DNA of 64,000 nt from contig NZ_LMGA01000001.1 in the NCBI RefSeq assembly GCF_001427025.1, positions 1,711,884-1,775,883 of the forward strand, given 5' to 3'. The stretch is from Mesorhizobium sp. Root554. Lineage in GTDB: Bacteria > Pseudomonadota > Alphaproteobacteria > Rhizobiales > Rhizobiaceae. Positions within the stretch are counted from its first letter, which is position 1; the number at the start of each line of letters is the position of its first letter. The notes under the pieces were generated by a model. That model was given only the letters and a program-made list of their open reading frames with translations. It was not told where the DNA came from and did not search any database. The translations under genes and the position numbers were made by a program. Positions 1 through 7,736 of this stretch are shown piece after piece.

Positions 1-27
1 CGCACACTTCACCGTTTCCTGTGCTCA

Positions 28-53
28 CCGACCCTCCCCACAAGGGGGAGGGT
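28..53. repeat. Partial copy of GC-rich palindromic repeat
   Basis: The core palindrome ACCCTCCCCACAAGGGGGAG and its continuation match the centre of the roughly 40 bp repeat found nine more times in this window. Here the flanking CACCCCCACCCCTAA arm is missing, so the copy is degenerate or truncated. It lies downstream of the leftward gene that ends at 165. Confidence 0.7.
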
Positions 54-164
54 AAAGACGCACATCGTCGCCACCACGCTGCCCTTCGGCCCTGGTCATT
101 GATTGTCGAAAAGAATGGAAGACCGCGCCGCGAGAACGACAGCGCCAAACCGCATTTTCACGGG

Positions 165-545
165 TCAGGACGTATCGAACCCCTGCCCTCTCACGCTGCA
201 TCGACCGGCGAAATGCGCCGCCGCCTCGGCGGCCATCGGCGCGAGGCCGGCGCGGTCGCGGCCACCGAGATCGCAGGCGAGAAACGCCAGCATAAGCGCG
301 AGCGCCCGGAAGCGCGCGGCAAGCAGCATGACCGATGCCGGATCGTTGCCTTCGCCGCCCGGCAACGCGACCTCCTCTGCCAGCAAGCTCCACGCGGCCT
401 GCTCCGCCGGCCGCAGAAAGCACAGCACCGAGACACGGACACGGGCCGGAGCGCGGCAGGCGCGCTCGGCAAGGGCGCTCAAGCCAAGCAGCAGCACGAC
501 GATGCGCATCAACTGCTCCCTCTCCTCGTCCGCCGTCCAGTCCAT
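165..545 (-). CDS. Hypothetical protein, Ala/Arg-rich
   Basis: I do not recognise this 126-residue product. It has a hydrophobic stretch near the N-terminus (MRIVVLLLGLSALAERACRA) and a second one in the middle (about residues 80-95, ALALMLAFLAC), so it may be membrane-associated. The start at 545 has a GGAG motif seven bases upstream. An internal ATG at 506 is preceded by a stronger GAGGAGAGGGAG and would give a 113-residue protein starting with the hydrophobic segment; that start is equally plausible. It was preferred over overlapping frames because of its Shine-Dalgarno signals and sensible hydrophobicity pattern. The coding status is only moderately certain because the region is very GC-rich and several frames are open. 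Confidence 0.45.
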   Translation of the reverse strand: MDWTADEEREQLMRIVVLLLGLSALAERACRAPARVRVSVLCFLRPAEQAAWSLLAEEVALPGGEGNDPASVMLLAARFRALALMLAFLACDLGGRDRAGLAPMAAEAAAHFAGRCSVRGQGFDTS

Positions 546-738
546 CGCCGTCTCCAGTGGCGGGGATTATGGGCGGGGCGGGAGGTGGGTGGATAAAGGG
601 GGATGAGCGCAGCCGAGATAGAAAGGGAAAACTGTAAAAGGCGACAGACTTCCAAAAGAGGTTGTGCGGCAGACTACTTGTTGAGCAAGATGGCCGCGCC
701 GCCTTCGTTCTAGAAGACAGAAAGCAGTTCGATTGCCA

Positions 739-1509
739 ATGGAATTCGGTTTTGAAGAAACCCAGTCGCCTTATCGGAGCGGTTCGCAAAGCGCGCGCGT
801 CTGGACAGAGCAATGGGTAGCAAAGTGGGCCTATTGCCCAAACTGCGGCAAGTCTCAGTTAAACCAATTCGCGGCCAATCTTCCGGTCGCGGACTTCTTT
901 TGCAACGATTGCAATGATCAGTTTGAACTCAAGAGTCAGAAGAAGACATTTGGACGGAAGGTCGCAGACGGCGCCTATGCCACAAAGATCGAGCGTCTAA
1001 AGTCGGCCACGAATCCAAACCTTATGCTTCTGAATTATGATCTGACCCGTCTCAGCGTCACTGACGTTTGCATCGTTCCGAAACATTTCTTCGTGCCCGA
1101 TGCTATCGAACGGCGTAAACCGCTCGCTGCCACGGCTCGGCGCGCAGGTTGGATCGGATCGAATATTTTGCTCGACCGGATTCCGGCATCCGGTCGAATT
1201 GTCATCGTAAGAAATGGCGTTCCTCTTCCGAAGGAAACCGTGCTCGAAAAATGGCGCGAAACTCTATTCTTGCGCGACGCAGAGATCGGAAAGCGCGGCT
1301 GGCTCATCGAAGTTATGAATTGCCTCGAAAAGATCGGCTTACGGGAATTCGACACTGATGATGTTTACGCGTTCGAGCAGCACCTGAGCTGGCTTTATCC
1401 GAACAATCAAAATGTAAAACCAAAGATCAGGCAACAATTGCAGGTGCTGCGAGACAACGGATATCTGGAATTTGTTGACAGAGGGCGTTATCGTCTAAAA
1501 TCAACCTAA
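739..1509 (+). CDS. DpnI-like methyl-directed restriction endonuclease
   Basis: The 256-residue product is collinear with DpnI of Streptococcus pneumoniae, which cuts GATC only when the adenine is methylated. The start at ATG 739 (MEFGFEET) corresponds to the DpnI start; an in-frame TTG six bases earlier is less likely. Near the N-terminus are two CxxC pairs (C33/C36 and C55/C58), expected to bind zinc. Between and after them are VADF and FELK, giving the PD-(D/E)XK catalytic residues D52, E63 and K65. The block RRKPLAPTARRAGWIG of DpnI is nearly intact here (RRKPLAATARRAGWIG). The C-terminal part, about residues 185-256, matches the DpnI winged-helix domain that also recognises methylated DNA (KIRQQLQVLRDNGY). 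Base composition is visibly less GC-rich than the neighbours, suggesting horizontal acquisition. No adenine methylase gene lies nearby. Confidence 0.93.
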   Translation: MEFGFEETQSPYRSGSQSARVWTEQWVAKWAYCPNCGKSQLNQFAANLPVADFFCNDCNDQFELKSQKKTFGRKVADGAYATKIERLKSATNPNLMLLNYDLTRLSVTDVCIVPKHFFVPDAIERRKPLAATARRAGWIGSNILLDRIPASGRIVIVRNGVPLPKETVLEKWRETLFLRDAEIGKRGWLIEVMNCLEKIGLREFDTDDVYAFEQHLSWLYPNNQNVKPKIRQQLQVLRDNGYLEFVDRGRYRLKST

Positions 1510-1532
1510 CACGTCAACCGGTATTCAGGACG

Positions 1533-1823
1533 ATGGCTTGGTATCGCAACCAATATGTGTGCTATCACTGTAGCGAGATTTGGGAGGACGAGTGGTCCTG
1601 TGGTTGTGACGACGACTGTCCATCCTGTGACGCGCGACATGCAAGCCCGGTGGGTAGCGAGGACCTAACCTTCGTTATCGAGGATGAGAGGCACTGTTTT
1701 GTGGTGCTGAAGTCACCGCCCGAAGCGGATGACCATCCCGACTATCGTGAGGTCATTCGCTTCCTATCGAAAGGCTTTGCCGAGGCATACATTCGGGCGG
1801 AACCCACGCACACGCTCGTCTAG
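1533..1823 (+). CDS. Small Cys-rich, probable zinc-ribbon protein
   Basis: This 96-residue protein starts 23 bases after the DpnI-like gene and in the same direction, so the two may be co-transcribed. The first 35 residues carry CYHC, CGC and CPSC clusters in an acidic context, the pattern of a small zinc ribbon. The remainder is an acidic soluble segment with no recognisable domain. I have a general impression of similar short proteins in unrelated contexts in proteobacteria, so linkage to restriction is not implied. Function unknown. Confidence 0.7.
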   Translation: MAWYRNQYVCYHCSEIWEDEWSCGCDDDCPSCDARHASPVGSEDLTFVIEDERHCFVVLKSPPEADDHPDYREVIRFLSKGFAEAYIRAEPTHTLV

Positions 1824-1904
1824 TCCCCCTACCTTGTCAGCCTCTTACACATTATTCCTATGCGGGTTGACCGCTTCCCTCGCCCATCGCCCCAGCCGCA
1901 CGCC

Positions 1905-2135
1905 CTACCCCGCAAACGCAACCTTCACGCCGCGCTGGCGGAAATAGGCGTGCATGAGCTTGCGGCCGGAGCGGTTGTTTTGCGCCAGCCGGGCCGGGTC
2001 GAACACCGCTTCCTTGACGCCCTCGCGCGCCAGTGCTGCCTTGAGCGACGTGATGCCTTCGTCGAGGCCGGCATTGTCGGCCTGCAGCGCCGCGTAGATT
2101 GCCTCGGTCGCCTCGGCCACGGTCGGATCGCTCAT
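1905..2135 (-). CDS. Small conserved hypothetical protein (76 aa)
   Basis: The ATG at 2135 is preceded by AGGAG at good spacing, which fixes the start. The product is soluble, starting MSDPTVAEATEAIYAALQAD and ending in a basic patch (RSGRKLMHAYFRQRGVKVAFAG). It appears alpha-helical. It lies 35 bases downstream of ettA on the same strand and is probably co-transcribed with it. I do not recognise the family. Confidence 0.7.
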   Translation of the reverse strand: MSDPTVAEATEAIYAALQADNAGLDEGITSLKAALAREGVKEAVFDPARLAQNNRSGRKLMHAYFRQRGVKVAFAG

Positions 2136-2170
2136 GGGTTGCACTCCTGATGTGTCGGCAAGGCCATGGT

Positions 2171-3820
2171 CTACCGCGTCAGCCGCTTGTACGTCATGCG
2201 GTGCGGGTTGACCGCCTCGGGTCCCAGGCGCCGGATCTTGTCCTGCTCGTAATCCTCGAAATTGCCCTCGAACCATTCGACATGGCTGTCGCCCTCGAAG
2301 GCGAGGATGTGGGTGGCCAGCCGGTCGAGGAACATGCGGTCGTGGCTGATGATGACGGCGCAGCCGCCGAAATTCTCCAGCGCGTCTTCCAGCGCCGCCA
2401 GCGTTTCGGTGTCGAGGTCGTTGGTCGGTTCGTCGAGCAGCAGAACGTTGCCGCCGGTCTTCAGCATCTTGGCCAGGTGCACGCGGTTGCGCTGGCCGCC
2501 GGACAAATTGCCGACCTTCTGCTGCTGGTCCTGACCGCGGAAGTTGAACGATGAGCAGTAGGCGCGCGTGTTGGCCTCGAACTTGCCGAGCTTGACCACC
2601 TCGGCGCCGCCGGAGATTTCCTCCCAGACGGTCTTGTTCGGGTCGAGCGCGTCGCGGCTCTGGTCGACATAGCCGAGCTTGACGGTCTCGCCGACACGGA
2701 TCGAGCCGTCGTCCGGCTTTTCCTGGCCGGTGATCATGCGAAACAGCGTCGTCTTGCCGGCGCCGTTGGGGCCGATGACCCCGACGATGCCGCCGGGCGG
2801 CAGCTTGAATTCGAGGTCGTCGATCAGCAGCGTCTCGCCGAAGCCCTTCGACAGGTCGGAGACCTCGATCACCACATTGCCGAGCCGCTCGCCATGCGGG
2901 ATGACGATCTGCGTATCCGACGGACGCCGCTTGTCGGCCGCGTCCAGCAGGTCCTGGAACGCCTGGATGCGGGCTTTCGACTTGGTCTGGCGGGCCTTCG
3001 GGCTGGACTGGATCCATTCGCGCTCGCGGCCGATGGCGCGCTGGCGGGCGTCGTCCTCGCGGCCTTCCTGCTTCAGCCGCTTGGCCTTGGCTTCGAGATA
3101 TTTGGTGTAGTTGCCTTCGTAGGGGATGCCGCGGCCGCGGTCGAGCTCGAGGATCCAGCCGGTGACATTGTCGAGGAAGTAGCGGTCGTGGGTGATGATC
3201 ATCACCGCGCCCGGATAGGCGCGCAGGTGCTTTTCCAGCCAGGCCGTGGTCTCGGCGTCGAGATGGTTGGTCGGTTCGTCGAGCAGCAGCAGGTCGGGCT
3301 GTTCGAGCAGCAGCTTGCAAAGCGCAACGCGGCGGCGCTCGCCGCCGGAAAGCTTGGTCACGTCGGCATCCTTGGGCGGGCAGGCCAGCGCCTCCATCGC
3401 CATCTCGACCTGCTGTTCCAGGTCCCACAGGTTCAGCCGGTCCATGTCGTCCTGCAGCCTGGCCGACTCATCCGCCGTTTCGTCGGAGTAGTTCATCATC
3501 AGCTCGTTGTAGCGCTCGATGAAGGCCGTCTTCTTGGCGACGCCCTCCATGATGTTCTCGAACACCGTCTTCTTCGGGTCTAGCGCCGGTTCCTGCGCCA
3601 GGTAGCCGACGGTGGCGCCTTCGGCCAGCCAGGCCTCGCCGTTCCAGTCCTTGTCGATCCCGGCCATGATCTTGAGGATGGTCGACTTGCCGGCTCCGTT
3701 GGGGCCGAGAATGCCGATCTTGGCGTCCGGGTAAAAGGAAAGATGGACGTTCTCGAGCACCTTCTTGGTGCCGTAGGCCTTGTTGAGACCGGCCATGTGA
3801 TAGATGAACTGGCGTGCCAC
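2171..3820 (-). CDS. ettA: Energy-dependent translational throttle protein EttA (ABC-F ATPase)
   Basis: The 549-residue protein has two tandem ABC domains and no membrane segment, the ABC-F layout. Domain one has Walker A GPNGAGKST, signature LSGGERRR and Walker B LLLDEPTNHLDAET. Domain two has GPNGAGKTT, LSGGQRNR and LLLDEPTNDLDTET. The conserved EttA N-terminus ARQFIYHMAGLNKAYG is present, which places the start at the GTG at 3820 rather than at an upstream in-frame codon. EttA binds the ribosomal E site and gates entry into elongation according to the ATP/ADP ratio. Length is close to the E. coli protein (555 residues). A small unknown gene follows on the same strand. Confidence 0.95.
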   Translation of the reverse strand: MARQFIYHMAGLNKAYGTKKVLENVHLSFYPDAKIGILGPNGAGKSTILKIMAGIDKDWNGEAWLAEGATVGYLAQEPALDPKKTVFENIMEGVAKKTAFIERYNELMMNYSDETADESARLQDDMDRLNLWDLEQQVEMAMEALACPPKDADVTKLSGGERRRVALCKLLLEQPDLLLLDEPTNHLDAETTAWLEKHLRAYPGAVMIITHDRYFLDNVTGWILELDRGRGIPYEGNYTKYLEAKAKRLKQEGREDDARQRAIGREREWIQSSPKARQTKSKARIQAFQDLLDAADKRRPSDTQIVIPHGERLGNVVIEVSDLSKGFGETLLIDDLEFKLPPGGIVGVIGPNGAGKTTLFRMITGQEKPDDGSIRVGETVKLGYVDQSRDALDPNKTVWEEISGGAEVVKLGKFEANTRAYCSSFNFRGQDQQQKVGNLSGGQRNRVHLAKMLKTGGNVLLLDEPTNDLDTETLAALEDALENFGGCAVIISHDRMFLDRLATHILAFEGDSHVEWFEGNFEDYEQDKIRRLGPEAVNPHRMTYKRLTR

Positions 3821-4017
3821 GCTTGGCTTATCCCTGTATGAAAATCGGAATGGATGGAGGTTGCGCGCTATGTAGGCGATGCCGGCCCGAACGGCAATCG
3901 CTTTCGCCACCCTTCTGCCTTTGCGGGCGCGAAGAAACACGCGCTTAACCCTTATGCGTCAAAACTGGCCGGTGCAGGAACCGCTATCGTGCGGTTCCGA
4001 CATATGGGCATCGAACC

Positions 4018-5292
4018 TTGCAGAACAGCCTCCTGCTCCTGGCCGAAGCGCTTCTCTACTTCACCGCCATGACCGCCCTGTTCCGCGCGCGCGGCCGCAT
4101 CGGCATCGGCGTCTTCATGTGCGCCATCGGCGTCATGCATTTCCTGGAAACCTATCTCGCCAGCGTTTTCTATGTCGTGCTGCCCTTCGGCATCGTTTCC
4201 CCCGGTTCCGCCGTGCTGTTCTCGGGCAAGCTGGTGATGCTGCTTCTCCTCTATATCAAGGAAGACGCCGCAACCGTGCGCCAGCCGATCTATGGCCTCT
4301 TGCTCGGCAACGCGCTGATGGTCGGGCTGGTTCTGATCCTGCGGCAGCACCAGATTGCGCCCCTGCCGGATGGCCGCATGCCAGATCTCGCCTTCATCGA
4401 CGAGATGGGCTGGCTGATGGTGTGGGGCACGGCGCTGCTGTTCGCCGATGCAATCCTCATCATCCTGCTTTACGAAAAGCTCGGTCGCACTTTCCGCAAG
4501 GCGCTGTTCGCCCGCATCCTTGTATCGGTAGCCTGTGTGTTGACCTTCGATCAGGCCGGTTTCTTCACCGCGCTGCATTTCGTCTCGGGCGCACCGTTGG
4601 AGGTTTTCCTCGGTGGCTGGGTGGCGAAAATGGGGGCGGCGCTCGTCTTCAGCGCCATGCTGGTTGGCTATCTGCGCTATGTCGAAACCGAACGTCTTGC
4701 ATCACCGCGCGGGCTGACGGACGTGTTCGAAACGCTGACCTATCGCGAGCGCTATGAAGCGCTGGTCCAGGATGCCGGGCGCGACGGGCTAACCGGCCTC
4801 CTGCACCGCGGCCGCTTCGACGCCGATGGCCAGCAGGCGGTGGCCAAAAGCCGTGGCGGCGGGCTGCCGCTCAGCCTTCTGATCATCGACGTGGATCATT
4901 TCAAATCGATCAACGACCGCTTCGGCCATGCCGAAGGCGACCGGGTGTTGCGGGCGATCGCAACCATGCTGCAGGAAACCACCACGCCGGGCGACCGGGT
5001 GTTCCGGGTCGGCGGCGAGGAATTCGCGGTGCTGTGCAGCCATCCGCATGCGATAGCGCGCCTGCTGGGCGAAAAGATACGCCATGCGGTCAAGGCAGCG
5101 GAGATCGGCGGCCTCGAGGTGTCGGTGAGCGTTGGCGTGGCGACCGTTTCGGGAGACGCCGACAGCCTCGACAAGCTTTTCGCGCTCGCCGACCAGCGCC
5201 TCTACGCGGCAAAATCCTCCGGCCGCGACCGGGTGGTGGGTGAAGGCGCGGAGCATCACGCGCAGGCACCGGCGGCGCAGGCGAGAAATTAG
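4018..5292 (+). CDS. Membrane diguanylate cyclase (GGDEF domain)
   Basis: About 220 N-terminal residues form six or seven hydrophobic segments, followed by a GGDEF domain from about residue 255 to 410. The active-site motif is GGEEF at residues 332-336, and DVDHFKSIND is the usual metal- and GTP-binding segment, so the enzyme should make cyclic di-GMP from GTP. The RxxD inhibitory site normally found just upstream of GGEEF is not intact: the matching residues are TPGD, so classical product inhibition is unlikely. The start is uncertain: the TTG at 4018 begins the open frame, has no clear ribosome-binding site, and an ATG at 4069 (MTALFRARG) is the alternative. The N-terminal sensor type is not recognised. 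Confidence 0.88.
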   Translation: MQNSLLLLAEALLYFTAMTALFRARGRIGIGVFMCAIGVMHFLETYLASVFYVVLPFGIVSPGSAVLFSGKLVMLLLLYIKEDAATVRQPIYGLLLGNALMVGLVLILRQHQIAPLPDGRMPDLAFIDEMGWLMVWGTALLFADAILIILLYEKLGRTFRKALFARILVSVACVLTFDQAGFFTALHFVSGAPLEVFLGGWVAKMGAALVFSAMLVGYLRYVETERLASPRGLTDVFETLTYRERYEALVQDAGRDGLTGLLHRGRFDADGQQAVAKSRGGGLPLSLLIIDVDHFKSINDRFGHAEGDRVLRAIATMLQETTTPGDRVFRVGGEEFAVLCSHPHAIARLLGEKIRHAVKAAEIGGLEVSVSVGVATVSGDADSLDKLFALADQRLYAAKSSGRDRVVGEGAEHHAQAPAAQARN

Positions 5293-5371
5293 CTTCAGCA
5301 CGAGGGATCGAAGATCGGTCTGTCTCTTGACCCCTGCCTCGCCTGTGCGACAGTCGTTTCAGGGAGCAGTC

Positions 5372-6331
5372 ATGCCATTCGACAGACAAGCGACGCTGGC
5401 TTCGCCGACAGGCGCGGCGATCAATCTCTACACCCGCAAGGCGGAAGGCTCCGCTCGCGCCGTCGTTCAGATCAACCACGGGCTGGCCGAGCACGCCGCC
5501 CGCTATGAGCGCTTCGCCGATTTCCTCGCCGAGCGCGGCTTCCATGTCTACGCGCACGACCATCGCGGCCACGGCTATACGAAGGCGCCGGATGCACCGC
5601 CCGGCAAGTTCGGCCAACCGGACGGCGCGGAAAAGGCGCTGGCCGACATCGGCGCGGTGCATGATCTGGTCGCGCAGGAGCATCCCGGCCTGCCTGTCAT
5701 CCTGTTCGGCCATTCGCTCGGCGGCGTTCTGGCGCTCAACTTCATGCTCCAGAACTCGGCGCGGCTGCATGGAGCCGCCATGTGGAACGCCAACGTCTCC
5801 GCCGGCCTGTCCGGGCGGGCGGCGCAGGCCATCCTCGCCTGGGAAAAATTCCGGCTGGGGTCGGACGTGCCCTCCCGTGTGCTGCCGAAGCTGACCTTCG
5901 AGGCCTGGGGCAAGGCGGTGCCCGGCCATCGCACCCTGTTCGACTGGCTGTCGCGCGATCCGGCCGAGGTCGAGAAATACATCGCCGATCCGCTGTGCGG
6001 CTGGGGGGCGTCTGTATCGCTGTGGCAGGATATCTTCGGCCTGATCTTTCAAGGCGCAGACGACCGGAATTTCGTCCGAGCACGGCGCGATCTTCCCGTC
6101 CTCCTGGTGGGCGGCGGCAAGGACCCCGCCACCGACGGCGGCAAGGCCGTTCGCCATCTGCATGACCGCATGCGGCGCATGGGCTTTTCGAGGCTGGCGT
6201 TGAAGATCGACCCCGAAGCCCGGCACGAATGCCTCAACGACCTGGATCGCGACGCCGTCATGGCGGATTTCGTTTCATGGGTTGAGGGCGTGATAGAGCA
6301 CAAGCGGATTGGCACAGCGCAAGTGTCGTGA
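5372..6331 (+). CDS. Alpha/beta hydrolase, lysophospholipase/monoacylglycerol lipase type
   Basis: The 319-residue protein belongs to the serine aminopeptidase S33 / hydrolase_4 group of alpha/beta hydrolases. The nucleophile elbow is GHSLGG with S115. HDHRGHGYT (about residues 66-74) is the typical oxyanion-region motif of PldB-like and monoglyceride lipase-like enzymes. A late histidine (ARHECLND) completes the catalytic triad, with an acidic residue near VGGGKDPATD. AGGGAG lies just upstream of the ATG at 5372. The likely substrate is a lipid ester such as a lysophospholipid or monoacylglycerol, but specificity cannot be read from sequence. Confidence 0.88.
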   Translation: MPFDRQATLASPTGAAINLYTRKAEGSARAVVQINHGLAEHAARYERFADFLAERGFHVYAHDHRGHGYTKAPDAPPGKFGQPDGAEKALADIGAVHDLVAQEHPGLPVILFGHSLGGVLALNFMLQNSARLHGAAMWNANVSAGLSGRAAQAILAWEKFRLGSDVPSRVLPKLTFEAWGKAVPGHRTLFDWLSRDPAEVEKYIADPLCGWGASVSLWQDIFGLIFQGADDRNFVRARRDLPVLLVGGGKDPATDGGKAVRHLHDRMRRMGFSRLALKIDPEARHECLNDLDRDAVMADFVSWVEGVIEHKRIGTAQVS

Positions 6332-6385
6332 CATGGCCGGTGGCGCTTGCTACAGCCTGAAGCGTCCGAACAATCTGGGTAAGCC

Positions 6386-7558
6386 ATGAGCGAACCTCCG
6401 CTGAAAGGCGTCCGCGTCATCGAACTCGCCCGCATCCTGGCCGGCCCATGGGCGGGGCAGCTTCTGGCCGATCTCGGCGCCGATGTTATCAAGGTGGAGA
6501 ACCCTGATGGCGGCGACGACACCCGCAAATGGGGTCCACCCTTCGTGACCGGCCATGACGGCGAGAACCTTTCGGCCGCCTACTACCACGCCTGCAACCG
6601 CGGCAAGCGGTCCGCGGCCATCGATTTCTCGACGCCGGACGGCGCCGAAAAGATTCGGAAACTCGTGGCTTCCGCCGATGTGCTGATCGAGAACTTCAAG
6701 CTCGGCGGCCTGAAGAAATACGGTCTCGACTATGACAGCCTGAAGGCGATCAACCCGAAATTGGTCTATTGCTCGATCACCGGCTTCGGGCAGGATGGCC
6801 CCTATGCCGCCCGCGCCGGCTACGATTTCATCGTCCAGGGCATGTCCGGCCTGATGTCGATCACCGGGGCTGCCAACGGCGAGCCGCAGAAGGTGGGGGT
6901 TGCCGTCACCGACATCTTCACCGGGCTTTACTCCGTCATCGCCATCCAGGCGGCGCTCCGCCATGCCGAGGCCACCGGCGAGGGCCAGCATATCGACATG
7001 GCGCTGCTCGACTCCCAGGTTTCCGTACTTGCCAACCAGAATTTGAACTATCTGGTCTCGGGCGTGTCGCCCGTACAGATGGGCAATGCTCATCCGAACA
7101 TCGCACCCTACGAGGTGCTGCCGGTCAGCGACGGCCATTTCATCCTCGCCGTCGGCAATGACGGCCAGTTCGCAAAATTCTGTGCCGTGGTCGGCCTCGA
7201 GCGTCTGGCGGCGGACGCTGCCTTCAAGACCAATGCGGCACGCGTCGCCAACCGCGAGGCGCTGCGCGGCCACATGCTTCCCGCGCTCGCCGCCTTCGAC
7301 CGCGACGGCCTGTTGGCGCGGCTGCAGGCAGCCGGCGTGCCGGCCAGCCCGATCAACACCATTGCCCAGATGTTCGACGACCCGCAGACACAAGCGCGCG
7401 GGATGCGCCTCGACCTCGACGACGGCCACGGCAACACCCTGCCCTCGGTGCGCGCGCCGATGGTGATGAGCGCGACGCCACTGACTTATGAACGTCCTTC
7501 GCCCCGGCTGGGTGAGCATACGGCGGAGGTTCTGGCGGAACTGGCGGACAAGGCATGA
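6386..7558 (+). CDS. CoA transferase, CaiB/BaiF family (class III)
   Basis: The 390-residue product shows the family III CoA-transferase layout. The N-terminus LKGVRVIELARILAGPWAGQ LADLGADVIKVE is diagnostic, as is NRGKRSAAIDF near residue 70. The GEGQHIDMALLDSQ segment (about residues 198-210) follows the usual pattern. Family members move CoA between carboxylic acids (formyl-CoA:oxalate, L-carnitine, succinyl-CoA-linked). The substrate cannot be inferred. A TPP-dependent enzyme follows 178 bases downstream, separated by a pair of palindromic repeats. Confidence 0.92.
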   Translation: MSEPPLKGVRVIELARILAGPWAGQLLADLGADVIKVENPDGGDDTRKWGPPFVTGHDGENLSAAYYHACNRGKRSAAIDFSTPDGAEKIRKLVASADVLIENFKLGGLKKYGLDYDSLKAINPKLVYCSITGFGQDGPYAARAGYDFIVQGMSGLMSITGAANGEPQKVGVAVTDIFTGLYSVIAIQAALRHAEATGEGQHIDMALLDSQVSVLANQNLNYLVSGVSPVQMGNAHPNIAPYEVLPVSDGHFILAVGNDGQFAKFCAVVGLERLAADAAFKTNAARVANREALRGHMLPALAAFDRDGLLARLQAAGVPASPINTIAQMFDDPQTQARGMRLDLDDGHGNTLPSVRAPMVMSATPLTYERPSPRLGEHTAEVLAELADKA

Positions 7559-7571
7559 TGGAAATGTTGAG

Positions 7572-7713
7572 CACCCCCACCCCTAACCCCTCCCCACCAG
7601 GGGGAGGGGGATTCTATTCTAGCGTTGCCTCAAACCTTCGGACATTTGTGCCGGGCAGCATCGTACCCGCATTCCCCTCCCCCTTGTGGGGAGGGGTTAG
7701 GGGTGGGGGTGCG
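7572..7713. repeat. Convergent pair of GC-rich palindromic repeats
   Basis: The first copy (7572-7610) reads CACCCCCACCCCTAACCCCT followed by the palindromic core CCCCACCAGGGGGAGGGG. The second (7674-7713) is its inverse and ends GGGGTTAGGGGTGGGGGTGC. The 63 bases between them are not repeated elsewhere in the window. Each unit can form a hairpin, and the two can pair with each other into a long stem. This arrangement resembles REP/BIME elements. It lies between the CoA-transferase and TPP-enzyme genes. Confidence 0.85.
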
Positions 7714-7736
7714 CTCGGATCGGAAAGCAAGACAAC

